From: Caballeronia sordidicola
Lineage (GTDB): Bacteria; Pseudomonadota; Gammaproteobacteria; Burkholderiales; Burkholderiaceae
Assembly (NCBI RefSeq): GCF_002220365.1
Contig: NZ_MTHB01000100.1
Span: 1-51,731, forward strand
Direction of reading: 5' to 3'
Length of the DNA: 51,731 bases
Shown: in pieces, positions 1 to 8,455 of the stretch
Layout: the number at the start of each line of letters is the position of its first letter
How positions within the stretch are numbered: the stretch's first letter is position 1
Made by a program: the position numbers and the translations under genes
The notes under the pieces: generated by a model
What the model saw: only the letters and a program-made list of their open reading frames with translations
Database searches by the model: none
What the model was told of the DNA's origin: nothing

Positions 1-33
1 AAGCACCAAGCGCCCACACTTATCGGCTGTTAG

Positions 34-46
34 TTTTTAAAGAACA
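34..46 (-). promoter_or_regulatory. rrn leader boxA antitermination element
   Basis: On the minus strand this reads TGTTCTTTAAAAA, a close match to the boxA sequence of rRNA leaders that recruits the NusB/NusE antitermination complex. It is followed by a leader of the type found just upstream of 16S in Burkholderia. The 16S gene itself would lie beyond base 1. The boxA match and the promoter upstream are seen directly; the 16S gene is inferred. Confidence 0.8.
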
Positions 47-123
47 TTCGCTACCCACCGCACGATCCCTACCCTCAGAACCCTGCCGCTTTCGCGTCGC
101 TGCATCTGCAGCACAGAAACGAG

Positions 124-175
124 ATTATGTCGTGCGCTTCGCTTTTCGTCAACAGGTTTTTTTACTTAACCCAGA
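124..175 (-). promoter_or_regulatory. Strong sigma-70 promoter of an rRNA operon
   Basis: On the minus strand the -35 is TTGACG (147-152) and the -10 is CATAAT (124-129), with an exact 17-base spacer. An A-rich stretch just upstream of the -35 (about 153-175) resembles an UP element. The boxA lies about 80 bases downstream, so this is very probably the main promoter of the rrn operon running off the left end. Any open reading frames over this stretch are chance frames. Confidence 0.8.
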
Positions 176-257
176 CTTTCCGATTCGCTGCGAAGCCCGT
201 CCTGCTTGGCTCTGCGGCATCCTCTCAAGCGCCACGCTCACTGCACTTTCTCACTTC

Positions 258-282
258 CCTTCGCCTCTTCGTGAAGCGAAGG
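258..282 (-). terminator. Possible weak terminator between paaF-like gene and rrn promoter
   Basis: Arms CCTTCGC (258-264) and GCGAAGG (276-282) can form a 7-bp stem with an 11-base loop just past the end of the enoyl-CoA hydratase gene. No T-run follows on either strand, so intrinsic termination is doubtful. I see nothing else in the 183-336 stretch. Confidence 0.3.
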
Positions 283-336
283 AACGGAATTCTAGTGCCC
301 GTTTCCTCCTCGCGCAAGGGGTTCGCGAAAAGAATT

Positions 337-1113
337 TCAGCGGTGCTTAAAAACCGGTTTCCGCTTCTCAACAAATGCGGCCATTCCTTCCTTCTGATCT
401 TCAGTGGCGAAGAGCGAATGGAACATGCGCCGCTCGAAGTGAACTCCCTCCGCCAATGTCGATTCATATGCGCGATTAACGGACTCCTTCGCCATCATTA
501 CGGCAGGCAGCGAGAAGCTTGCGATTGTCGATGCGGCTTCCATTGCTTCATCTAATAAGCTCGCCGCCGGCACAACGCGGGATACCAAGCCTGCGCGCTC
601 CGCCTCCTCGGCACCCATCATGCGTGCGGTCAGACACATGTCCATTGCCTTCGCCTTCGACACTGCGCGCGGCAAGCGCTGCGTACCGCCGGCACCCGGA
701 ATCACGCCAAGCTTGATTTCCGGTTGGCCGAACTTGGCAGTGTCCGCCGCAATGATGATGTCGCACATCATGGCCAACTCGCAGCCGCCACCAAGCGCGA
801 AGCCTGACACCGCGGCAATGATCGGCTTGCGAATCGTGCGCACCGTTTCCCAGTTGCGCGTGATGTAGTCACCCTTGAACGTGTCCATGTAGGAGTAGCC
901 GGCCATCATGCCAATGTCTGCCCCTGCCGCAAACGCCTTTTCGCTGCCGGTCAGCACGATCGCGCCGATGTTCTCGTCGGCATCGAATTGCTTCAGCACA
1001 ACGCCAAGCTCATCCATCAGGGCGTCGTTTAGCGCGTTGAGCGCCTTGGGCCGGTTCAGCGTGATCAAGCCGACTCGTCCGCGGACTTCGGTCAATAAAT
1101 TCTCGTAAGCCAT
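337..1113 (-). CDS. paaF: Enoyl-CoA hydratase (PaaF-like)
   Basis: A 258-residue crotonase-fold enzyme that hydrates trans-2-enoyl-CoA to 3-hydroxyacyl-CoA. Visible signatures are [13 protein letters not shown] near residue 17, the oxyanion-hole segment KAFAAGADI and the family motif [15 protein letters not shown] followed by [19 protein letters not shown], which carries the catalytic glutamates of short-chain hydratases. Length is normal. It is divergent from paaN across 130 bases and next to paaG/I/K, so the 2,3-dehydroadipyl-CoA hydratase step of phenylacetate catabolism is the likely role. A general fatty-acid hydratase cannot be excluded. Confidence 0.8.
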   Translation of the reverse strand: MAYENLLTEVRGRVGLITLNRPKALNALNDALMDELGVVLKQFDADENIGAIVLTGSEKAFAAGADIGMMAGYSYMDTFKGDYITRNWETVRTIRKPIIAAVSGFALGGGCELAMMCDIIIAADTAKFGQPEIKLGVIPGAGGTQRLPRAVSKAKAMDMCLTARMMGAEEAERAGLVSRVVPAASLLDEAMEAASTIASFSLPAVMMAKESVNRAYESTLAEGVHFERRMFHSLFATEDQKEGMAAFVEKRKPVFKHR

Positions 1114-1182
1114 GCATTCCTCCTATGTGAACTCGCGCGAAAACGCTTCGCGCACGCGTCTCGAAAATGCTAACATTCGCAA

Positions 1183-1196
1183 ACCAACCGGTCGGT
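1183..1196. promoter_or_regulatory. Candidate TetR-type (PaaR-like) operator
   Basis: ACCAACCGGTCGGT is a 14-base palindrome with one mismatched pair, lying in the 130-base gap between the divergent paaF-like gene and paaN. PaaR, the TetR-family repressor of betaproteobacterial phenylacetate genes, is known to bind an inverted repeat upstream of paa genes. Assigning this site to PaaR is inference, and no paaR gene lies in the window. Confidence 0.5.
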
Positions 1197-1243
1197 CAAT
1201 TAATTGATCAAGCGTCCATCACCGTCACTCATCACTTGCCGCC

Positions 1244-2953
1244 ATGACACATCCGCTATTCACGAAGCACGAAGCGACGCTTAACCAAGCGCTTGCCGCC
1301 ATTGCAACACGTGGCTACTGGAGCCCGTTTCCCGAAATGCCGAGTCCCAAAGTGTACGGTGAAACGGCTAATTCGGACGGCGAGGCGGCCTTCAAAGCAC
1401 ACCTGAATCGGACGTTCGATCTGGACCAGCCGACAACCGGCGAGACAGTTGGCAATGAGCGTTCGCCTTTTGGGCTCGCGCTCGGAATTCGCTATCCGAA
1501 AGCGAACGTCGACGCATTGCTGGCTGCATCCGGGGCGGCTCAAAGCCAGTGGCGCGCGGCCGGTCCCAACGCGTGGGTGGGTGTAAGCCTCGAAATACTG
1601 ACCCGGCTGAACAAGGCGAGTTTCGAGATCAGCTACAGCGTCATGCACACGACCGGGCAAGCCTTCATGATGGCCTTTCAGGCAGGCGGTCCGCATGCAC
1701 AGGATCGTGCGCTCGAAGCAGTGGCCTACGCGTGGGACGAGCTTCGCCGAATTCCCTCCGAAGCTTATTGGGAAAAACCCCAAGGCAAGAATCCCCCGCT
1801 CGCGATGCACAAGCGTTTCACCATCGTGCCGCGCGGCACGGGTCTCGTGCTCGGCTGCTGCACATTCCCCACCTGGAACGGCTATCCGGGGATGTTCGCT
1901 GACCTGGCCACAGGCAACACGGTCATCGTCAAGCCGCATCCTGGCGCCATCCTGCCGATGGCAATTACGGTACGCATCGCTCGCGATGTTTTGCGCGAAG
2001 CCGGATTCGACCCGAACGTGGTCACGCTGCTTGCGACCGAAGCGAACGATGGCACCCTCGTTCAGGATCTTGCGCTGCGTCCCGAAATCAAGCTGATCGA
2101 TTTCACCGGCAGCACGCAGAACGGCAACTGGCTCGAGCGCCACGCGCACCAGGCGCAGGTCTACACGGAGAAGGCCGGCGTGAATCAGATCGTGATCGAT
2201 TCCGTCGATAACCTCAAAGCCGTTGCCGGCAACATCGCATTCTCGCTGGCGTTGTACTCCGGCCAAATGTGCACGGCCCCGCAAAACATCTACGTGCCAC
2301 GCGACGGCATCCACACCAGCGACGGCCACGTGAGCTTCGAAGACGTCGCGAAGACACTCGCGGCCGCCGTCGAAAAGCTGGTCTCCGATCCGGCGCGTGC
2401 AGTCGAATTGACGGGCGCCATTCAAAATGATGGCGTGATGGCGCGCATTGTCGACGCCCGGCAACTGGGCGAAGTGCTGACGGATAGTCAATCGCTCGCT
2501 CATCCTGCGTTCCCTGATGCCCACGTGCGCTCTCCCCTGATGCTGAAAATGGACGTCCGCACCGACGCCGAAAAATTCACGCAGGAATGGTTTGGCCCAA
2601 TCTCGTTCGTCATTGCGACGGACTCGACGACACAGTCGCTCGATCTGGCAGGATCGATTGCCGCGGAACACGGTGCGCTCACGTTCTCCGTATACAGCAC
2701 AGACGATGCAGTAGTCGACGCCGCCTACGACGCAGCGATTCGCGGCGGTGTCGCGCTCTCGATCAATCTGACCAGTGGCGTGTTCGTCAACCAGACAGCG
2801 GCGTACTCGGATTTCCACGGCACCGGCGCTAATCCTGCAGCTAACTCGGCGCTGTCAGACGCAGCGTTCGTCGCGAACCGCTTCCGCGTTGTTCAAAGCA
2901 GAGTCCATGTTGCACCCAAGACCGCGCCGGCAACAGCTGGCCAAACGGCATAG
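1244..2953 (+). CDS. paaN: Phenylacetate degradation aldehyde dehydrogenase PaaN (PaaZ-type, dehydrogenase only)
   Basis: A 569-residue protein of the aldehyde dehydrogenase superfamily. The catalytic cysteine is seen at Cys343 in SGQMCTAPQ and the NAD-binding region includes VIVKPHPGAILP. It would oxidise 3-oxo-5,6-dehydrosuberyl-CoA semialdehyde after ring opening of oxepin-CoA. Unlike E. coli PaaZ (about 680 residues) it has no C-terminal MaoC-type hydratase domain, so the ring-opening hydrolase must be a separate protein. It is the first rightward gene of the cluster, 120 bases before paaG. Burkholderia papers also call this gene paaZ. Confidence 0.85.
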   Translation: MTHPLFTKHEATLNQALAAIATRGYWSPFPEMPSPKVYGETANSDGEAAFKAHLNRTFDLDQPTTGETVGNERSPFGLALGIRYPKANVDALLAASGAAQSQWRAAGPNAWVGVSLEILTRLNKASFEISYSVMHTTGQAFMMAFQAGGPHAQDRALEAVAYAWDELRRIPSEAYWEKPQGKNPPLAMHKRFTIVPRGTGLVLGCCTFPTWNGYPGMFADLATGNTVIVKPHPGAILPMAITVRIARDVLREAGFDPNVVTLLATEANDGTLVQDLALRPEIKLIDFTGSTQNGNWLERHAHQAQVYTEKAGVNQIVIDSVDNLKAVAGNIAFSLALYSGQMCTAPQNIYVPRDGIHTSDGHVSFEDVAKTLAAAVEKLVSDPARAVELTGAIQNDGVMARIVDARQLGEVLTDSQSLAHPAFPDAHVRSPLMLKMDVRTDAEKFTQEWFGPISFVIATDSTTQSLDLAGSIAAEHGALTFSVYSTDDAVVDAAYDAAIRGGVALSINLTSGVFVNQTAAYSDFHGTGANPAANSALSDAAFVANRFRVVQSRVHVAPKTAPATAGQTA

Positions 2954-3073
2954 GTGCCCAGCCCGCAACGCCGTGTGAAGACATAGGCCGTTCGGCCGAA
3001 TGGAAAGCGGCGCCGGGCGCGGCTAGTATCGAAGGCATGCGTATTTGCACAACGTAGCGAGCAAGGAGATTCC

Positions 3074-3871
3074 ATGTCCGACAACGGCAATCCAATCGTC
3101 ATCACTATCGACGCCAGCACGCGTGTAGCCACGCTGACGCTCAATCGTCCCGACAAACTCAACAGCTTCACGCGGACGATGCATGAGGAATTGAGCAAGG
3201 CGCTCGATCAGGTTGAAGGAAGTAACGCTCGAGCATTGGTGATTACAGGGGCTGGTCGCGGTTTTTGCGCGGGCCAGGATCTCGCAGATCTTGACTTCAC
3301 ACCCGCAGCGATGACCAACCTGGGCGCGCTGATCGACCTGCATTTCAACCCACTCGTGCGCCGCCTGCAAGCGTTGCCGTTACCTGTGATTGCTGCCGTC
3401 AACGGTATTGCTGCCGGTGCCGGAGCGTATCTCGCTATGGCGTGTGACCTGATCGTAGCCGCCCGTTCAGCAAGTTTCGTCCAGGCTTTTGTGAAGATTG
3501 GTCTGGTTCCTGATTCCGGCGGCACGTGGCTTTTGCCGCGGCGCGTAGGTGAAGCACGGGCGCTGGGCCTCGCATGGACCGGCGACAAGTTGGGCGCCGA
3601 ACAAGCCGAAACATGGGGACTGGTATGGAAAGTGGTCGACGACGAGCAATTGCAGAGCGCCGCACTGAAGCTTGCCGCACAACTCGCACAGCAGCCCACT
3701 AAGGCCATCGCTGCAATCAAGCACGCTATCCGTGCTGCCGCGAACAACACGCTCGATCAGCAACTCGATCTGGAGCGCGACATTCAACGCGAACTGGGTG
3801 ACTCGCACGACTATGCCGAGGGTGTCGCAGCCTTCAAGGAAAAACGTGCGCCCCGCTTCGATGGCCTCTGA
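3074..3871 (+). CDS. paaG: 1,2-epoxyphenylacetyl-CoA isomerase PaaG
   Basis: A 265-residue crotonase-family isomerase that converts ring-1,2-epoxyphenylacetyl-CoA to oxepin-CoA. Seen are TLTLNRPDKLNSF at the N-terminus, the oxyanion-hole segment GRGFCAGQDLADLDF and NGIAAGAGAYLAMACD, then VKIGLVPDSGGTWLLPR with the isomerase-type aspartate. Length matches the family. A strong ribosome site (AAGGAG) precedes the ATG. It is followed by paaI after 33 bases, so the two are surely co-transcribed. Confidence 0.9.
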   Translation: MSDNGNPIVITIDASTRVATLTLNRPDKLNSFTRTMHEELSKALDQVEGSNARALVITGAGRGFCAGQDLADLDFTPAAMTNLGALIDLHFNPLVRRLQALPLPVIAAVNGIAAGAGAYLAMACDLIVAARSASFVQAFVKIGLVPDSGGTWLLPRRVGEARALGLAWTGDKLGAEQAETWGLVWKVVDDEQLQSAALKLAAQLAQQPTKAIAAIKHAIRAAANNTLDQQLDLERDIQRELGDSHDYAEGVAAFKEKRAPRFDGL

Positions 3872-3904
3872 AACTCGATCAGAAAATTTCGGGAGAACAC
3901 AGCA

Positions 3905-4336
3905 ATGACGCCTGGAGAACTCGCCAACGCGACTGCGCAAGCCATGTACGAAGCGGATGCTTGCAGCCGTGCACTCGGCCTCGAACTCAAGGAAGTTCGT
4001 CCGGGGTACGCGCGCATGCAGATGAACGTCCGTGACGACTTTCTGAACGGCCACGGCATCTGCCACGGCGGGCTCATTTTCACACTGGCCGACTCCACGT
4101 TCGCGTTCGCCTGTAATTCGCACAACATCAATACGGTTGCGGCAGGCTGTTCAATTGAATTTTTGCGCGCGGTGAAGGGCGGTGACCGCTTGTCGGCAGA
4201 AGCTGTCGAACAATCACTGACGGGGAGGACCGGCATCTACGACATTCGCGTCACGAACAGTGAAGGCGAAATAGTCGCGATGTTCCGCGGCAAGTCCTCG
4301 CAGATAAAGGGCAATCTCGTTCCCGTGGAATCCTGA
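3905..4336 (+). CDS. paaI: Hydroxyphenylacetyl-CoA thioesterase PaaI
   Basis: A 143-residue hotdog-fold thioesterase. The family hallmark NGHGICHGGLIFTLADS is present, with the likely catalytic aspartate at Asp63. PaaI cleaves stalled hydroxylated phenylacetyl-CoA esters and so frees CoA. A GGGAGAA ribosome site lies upstream. It sits between paaG and paaK, the usual order in this group. Confidence 0.9.
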   Translation: MTPGELANATAQAMYEADACSRALGLELKEVRPGYARMQMNVRDDFLNGHGICHGGLIFTLADSTFAFACNSHNINTVAAGCSIEFLRAVKGGDRLSAEAVEQSLTGRTGIYDIRVTNSEGEIVAMFRGKSSQIKGNLVPVES

Positions 4337-4410
4337 TCCACTCCGCAAACCACAGCGCCCATACGAACTTTAGTCAGGCGATTGATTGACGATCAAGAAG
4401 GAGACACTCG

Positions 4411-5715
4411 ATGAACAACGCGCTTCCGCTGGACCCGATCGAGACGGCCAGCCGCGACGAACTAACGGCGCTGCAACTCGAACGCCTCAAGTGGTCGCTC
4501 GCCCATGCGTATGAAAACTCGCCGGTGTACCGCCGCAAGTTCGACGAAGCGGGCGTGCATCCGGATGATGTGAAAACCCTGGCCGACTTGGCGCGCTTCC
4601 CGTTCACGACGAAGAAGGATCTCCGTGATAACTATCCGTACGGCATGTTCGCCGTGCCACACGATCAGATTTCGCGAATCCACGCGTCGTCGGGGACGAC
4701 AGGCAAGCCGACTGTGGTTGGTTACACCGCGAAGGACATCGACACCTGGGCAAATCTCGTTGCGCGTTCTATTCGGGCCGCGGGTGCAAGGCGCGGTGAC
4801 AAAGTGCACGTCAGCTACGGCTACGGTTTATTTACGGGTGGCCTCGGCGCTCATTACGGCGCCGAGCGTGCGGGTTTGACCGTGATCCCGTTCGGCGGCG
4901 GCCAGACCGAAAAGCAAGTACAACTGATCCAGGATTTTCGTCCAGACATCATCATGGTGACGCCCAGCTACATGCTGTCGATCGCCGACGAACTCGAGCG
5001 CCAGGGCGTTCATCCTGCCGATTGCTCGCTGCGCCTCGGCATCTTCGGAGCGGAGCCTTGGACGAACGACATGCGCACGGCTATCGAGAAGCGGATGGGC
5101 ATCGACGCTGTCGATATATACGGGCTATCGGAAGTAATGGGACCGGGGGTGGCGTCGGAGTGTGTCGAGACGAAGGACGGCCCGACCATCTGGGAAGATC
5201 ATTTCTATCCCGAGATCATTGATCCTGAGACCGGCGAGGTCTTGCCAGACGGCGAACTGGGCGAACTCGTATTCACTTCGCTGACCAAGGAGGCGCTGCC
5301 GATCGTTCGCTACCGGACGCGCGATCTCACCCGGCTTTTGCCGGGCAGCGCGCGAACAATGCGGCGGATGGAAAAAATCACGGGGCGCTCGGACGACATG
5401 ATGATCGTGCGCGGCGTGAATGTATTTCCAACGCAAATTGAAGAGCTGCTGCTCAAGCAACACGCGCTCGCGCCGCATTACCAGATCGTGCTGACGAAAG
5501 AAGGTCCGCTTGATGTGCTCACGTTGAATGTCGAACCTTGTCCCGAAACGGCTCCGGATACCGGTGTTCTCGATCAGGCGAAAGCTGCGCTCAGTTACGA
5601 CATCAAGGCTTTGATCGGTGTCAGCGCGGTGGTTCAGGTGCTGGGTGTGAACGGTATTGAGAGGTCAGTCGGAAAGGCGCGACGCGTGATCGACCGGCGC
5701 AAAGCAGCGAGTTGA
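4411..5715 (+). CDS. paaK: Phenylacetate-CoA ligase
   Basis: A 434-residue member of the ANL adenylating superfamily that activates phenylacetate with ATP and CoA, the entry step of the pathway. The phosphate-binding loop SSGTTGKP is at residues 93-100, the DIYGLSEVMGPG motif near 235 and YRTRDL near 298. Length is normal for PaaK. A strong AAGGAGA site precedes the ATG. It is the last gene of the cluster and is followed by a hairpin. Confidence 0.92.
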   Translation: MNNALPLDPIETASRDELTALQLERLKWSLAHAYENSPVYRRKFDEAGVHPDDVKTLADLARFPFTTKKDLRDNYPYGMFAVPHDQISRIHASSGTTGKPTVVGYTAKDIDTWANLVARSIRAAGARRGDKVHVSYGYGLFTGGLGAHYGAERAGLTVIPFGGGQTEKQVQLIQDFRPDIIMVTPSYMLSIADELERQGVHPADCSLRLGIFGAEPWTNDMRTAIEKRMGIDAVDIYGLSEVMGPGVASECVETKDGPTIWEDHFYPEIIDPETGEVLPDGELGELVFTSLTKEALPIVRYRTRDLTRLLPGSARTMRRMEKITGRSDDMMIVRGVNVFPTQIEELLLKQHALAPHYQIVLTKEGPLDVLTLNVEPCPETAPDTGVLDQAKAALSYDIKALIGVSAVVQVLGVNGIERSVGKARRVIDRRKAAS

Positions 5716-5721
5716 TTTGAC

Positions 5722-5745
5722 AAGCGCCGGACAAAGCCGGCGCTT
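5722..5745 (+). terminator. Hairpin after paaK
   Basis: A perfect 9-bp stem (AAGCGCCGG with CCGGCGCTT) with a 6-base loop lies just after the paaK stop and before the convergent end of mltA. No T-run follows, so this may be a Rho-helped or bidirectional end, or mainly an RNA-stabilising structure. Confidence 0.5.
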
Positions 5746-5779
5746 ACGACCACTCTCGCTACATCTCCAACCCTCCCGG

Positions 5780-6916
5780 CTACGAATTCGGCAGCAGCAA
5801 CCACATTCTGCCGGCCTGCTTCATCCGGCCAGCGAGATCTCCTGCGTCGTCGCCCAAACCCCAGAAATAATCCGCACGCACGCCACCCTTGATTGCGCTG
5901 CCGGTGTCCTGGGCGAACACCAGCCGGTTCATCGGCGCATTGCTCAACGGGCGAGTGGTCTGCAAGAAAACTGGCGTGCCGAGCGGGATGGAGGACGGAT
6001 CGACGGCAATAGAGCGTTCGGGCGTAAGCGGAACACCCAGCGCGCCCACCGGCCCAATTCCCACACCAGCCGCCAGCGTTTCTGTGCCCGGCATCTCGCG
6101 GAAGAACACAAAGCGCGGATTGACGTCGAGCAATGCATCGACACGCGACGGATTCGCTTTCGCCCATGCCTTGATACCTTGCATCGTGGCCTGTGCAGGC
6201 GTGAGTTCACGTCGATCCAGCAACTCACGCCCGATCGATTTGTACGGCTGGTTGTTAGTCCCGCCAAACCCGACGCGCATCGTGGTCCCGTCTTCCATCA
6301 CGACTTGTCCCGAGCCCTGGATCTGCAGGAAGAACGCTTCGATAGGATCGTCGACCCAAACCAGTTCGTTGCCGTTCAACACGCCCGAACTTTCAAGCTG
6401 GGCCCGCGTCGGCAACGCAGTCCCGGCTTTGAAGCGATACGGCCATCGATACAACGCGTACTGATAAGGCCCGTGACGTGTACGCGAACCGCGCAACAAC
6501 GGCTCGTAGTAACCGGTCACTAGACCATCGAGCGTGCCGTCGGTGTTGGCCAATTGGAAAGGCGTGAAATACGCCTCGAAGAATTCGCGGGCGGCGTTCA
6601 TGTCGAGATCGTCGAGTCTTTGCGCTGCCGCGCACGCCCGGCGCCACGCGGGCTGTTGCGCTAGACGGCTACAGTTCTGGCGCATTGCGGCAGTTGCGCC
6701 GAGCAGCGAATCGTCCTGCCAGCCAGGCACCTGCTGCCAGCTCACCGCAGTCAGACGGTTAGCCGCGCGCTGTCCCGCGATGATCGGCGCACCGGTCGGT
6801 GGCGCAAGATACCCGGACTTGATAGCACCGCCGCCACCGCACGAAGCGAGCAGGACGGCAGCTGTGATCGACGCCGCCCAGCCGGCCAATCCGGCGAGCG
6901 AGCGGGTGAAACGCAT
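5780..6916 (-). CDS. mltA: Membrane-bound lytic murein transglycosylase A (MltA), lipoprotein
   Basis: Cleaves the glycan strand of peptidoglycan with formation of 1,6-anhydro ends, anchored to the outer membrane. The chosen start gives 378 residues with a lipoprotein signal (a hydrophobic stretch ending in LASC, Cys26). A longer frame exists upstream but would bury the signal peptide. The MltA core shows IQGSGQVVMEDG and the C-terminal 3D domain shows FAQDTGSAIKG with the catalytic aspartate. It ends face to face with paaK and starts back to back with a small membrane peptide gene. Confidence 0.9.
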   Translation of the reverse strand: MRFTRSLAGLAGWAASITAAVLLASCGGGGAIKSGYLAPPTGAPIIAGQRAANRLTAVSWQQVPGWQDDSLLGATAAMRQNCSRLAQQPAWRRACAAAQRLDDLDMNAAREFFEAYFTPFQLANTDGTLDGLVTGYYEPLLRGSRTRHGPYQYALYRWPYRFKAGTALPTRAQLESSGVLNGNELVWVDDPIEAFFLQIQGSGQVVMEDGTTMRVGFGGTNNQPYKSIGRELLDRRELTPAQATMQGIKAWAKANPSRVDALLDVNPRFVFFREMPGTETLAAGVGIGPVGALGVPLTPERSIAVDPSSIPLGTPVFLQTTRPLSNAPMNRLVFAQDTGSAIKGGVRADYFWGLGDDAGDLAGRMKQAGRMWLLLPNS

Positions 6917-6944
6917 ACAATGTTCGTTCTTGATGAGAACCGCC

Positions 6945-7067
6945 ATGTCTGATCTATTCGACGAATACCCAATGCTTATCTTTGCGCTCGAGTCTCTCGT
7001 GGCGCTGTTTCTGCTGATCTTTATCGTCGTGTGGACGGCTTCGGGCAAGAAGAAAAACAGGCGCTAG
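6945..7067 (+). CDS. Small single-pass membrane protein, 40 residues
   Basis: I do not recognise a named family. The reading frame encodes a short acidic start (MSDLFDEYP), one long hydrophobic helix at about residues 10-31 and a basic tail KKKNRR, the pattern of a small inner-membrane protein with its tail in the cytoplasm. A start four codons upstream (6933) is also possible. It begins 28 bases from the mltA start on the opposite strand, and TACAAT at 6916-6921 could be its -10. It is probably real from its membrane architecture, but short. Confidence 0.55.
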   Translation: MSDLFDEYPMLIFALESLVALFLLIFIVVWTASGKKKNRR

Positions 7068-7111
7068 GAAAAACGCAGGCGCCATGACAGCACGTGCTTC
7101 AGTGCTGCCAG

Positions 7112-7486
7112 TCAATGCAGCGTACGCGGCATGTGCAATGAAAACTCGGCAATTGGCGCCTCGAAACGCTCACCATCTTCGGCTACGCAAAAATACGAAC
7201 CACGCATGGTGCCAACGGGCGTCGCAATGACGGCCCAGCTCGTATACTCGAATTTCTCGCCAGGCGGCAGCAATGGCTGGTTGCCCACCACGCCAAGTCC
7301 CTTTACTTCCTGCACCACGTCGTCGCTGTCGGTGATGATCCAGTGGCGCGAGATCAGTTGTGCCGCAACCTGCCCGGTATTGCGGATGGTCAGGGTGTAC
7401 GCGAACGCGAACTGGTGAGCGTCCGGATCCGATTGTTCAGGGAGATATTGCGTCTGGACGGAAACGCTGAATTCATACTGGCTCAT
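7112..7486 (-). CDS. apaG: ApaG protein
   Basis: A 124-residue, all-beta ApaG/DUF525 domain protein. Family signatures seen are FAYTLTIRNTG, SRHWIITDSD and the glycine-rich GVVGNQPLLPPGEKFEYTS. ApaG is linked genetically with Mg/Co sensitivity, but its molecular role is not settled. Length is typical. It is back to back with rpe across about 270 bases of non-coding DNA, which holds an AT-rich TGTAAAAT element near 7723 and no gene. Confidence 0.92.
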   Translation of the reverse strand: MSQYEFSVSVQTQYLPEQSDPDAHQFAFAYTLTIRNTGQVAAQLISRHWIITDSDDVVQEVKGLGVVGNQPLLPPGEKFEYTSWAVIATPVGTMRGSYFCVAEDGERFEAPIAEFSLHMPRTLH

Positions 7487-7759
7487 CGCTGTTCCAATTC
7501 AAAAAATGTGCTGCGCGGGTTCTAACCCTTTTTCGGACAGAGGCCCGGCGCGGATCGCGCGAATTTGCGTGAACGTCAGGTGACGCATTCTGCTTGATGC
7601 AGCCGGTGCCCGCAACAACACGCCACTGCGTGCAAGGGCTTTGTCTTACGCGCGAATCATCCGCGGAAGGCCGCAGGACGGGACGTAGGCCATTCGGTCA
7701 GCGGTCAAAAAGGTCGTCACGCTGTAAAATGCATTTTCCGCTTGCAACCGGCTGACGTC

Positions 7760-8455
7760 ATGACGCAATTTCGCCTGTCCCCCAGTATTTTGTCCGCCGA
7801 CTTCGCCATTCTCGGCGAAGAGGTCCGCAATGTGGTCGCCGCTGGCGCAGACTGGATCCACTTCGACGTGATGGACAACCATTATGTTCCGAACCTGACA
7901 ATCGGCCCCATGGTCTGCGAGGCGCTGCGTCCGCATACGGATGTTCCTATCGACGTGCATCTGATGGTGCGGCCGGTAGATCGCATCGTGCCGGATTTCG
8001 CAAAAGCCGGCGCTAATGTGATCAGCTTTCACCCGCAAGGTTCGGATCATATCGATCGGACGCTTTCGCTGATCCGCGATCACGGCTGCAAGGCGGGCCT
8101 TGTCTTCAACCCGGCCACGTCGCTGAATCATCTCGACCACGTGATGGACAAGGTCGACCTGGTGCTGATCATGTCGGTGAATCCGGGCTTTGGCGGCCAG
8201 TCGTTCATTCCGGAAGCGCTCAACAAGCTGCGCGAAGCGCGTCGGCGTATCGACGAATACTGCGAGCGGACCGGGCGCGAGATTCATCTCGAAGTCGACG
8301 GCGGCGTCAAAATCGACAACATCCGGGAAATCGCGGAAGCCGGCGCAGATACGTTCGTGGCCGGGTCAGCCATTTTCGGTCACCACAATTACCACGACGT
8401 GATCGCGCAAATGCGCGCGGAGCTGGCCAAAGTGAATACCGGAGAAGCGCGATGA
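7760..8455 (+). CDS. rpe: Ribulose-phosphate 3-epimerase
   Basis: A 231-residue TIM-barrel enzyme that interconverts ribulose 5-phosphate and xylulose 5-phosphate in the Calvin/pentose phosphate pathways. Seen are [10 protein letters not shown] at the N-terminus, [12 protein letters not shown] with metal ligands, [16 protein letters not shown] and EVDGGV. The ATG at 7760 is preferred over an upstream TTG because it starts the conserved region. It overlaps gph by four bases (ATGA). Confidence 0.93.
   Translation: MTQFRLSPSILSADFAILGEEVRNVVAAGADWIHFDVMDNHYVPNLTIGPMVCEALRPHTDVPIDVHLMVRPVDRIVPDFAKAGANVISFHPQGSDHIDRTLSLIRDHGCKAGLVFNPATSLNHLDHVMDKVDLVLIMSVNPGFGGQSFIPEALNKLREARRRIDEYCERTGREIHLEVDGGVKIDNIREIAEAGADTFVAGSAIFGHHNYHDVIAQMRAELAKVNTGEAR

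Noticed and set aside
127..555. Long plus-strand frames over the left end
   Set aside because: They cover the rrn promoter and run antisense to the hydratase gene. They have no recognisable domain and begin inside the -10 element.
1256..2818. 520-codon minus-strand frame opposite paaN
   Set aside because: Antisense shadow of a clearly assigned gene, with low-complexity Arg/Val/Asp composition.
2986..3001. Palindrome TTCGGCCGAA before paaG as a second paa operator
   Set aside because: It does not match the sequence or layout of the 1183-1196 palindrome and is only a 10-base GC-rich palindrome, common by chance.
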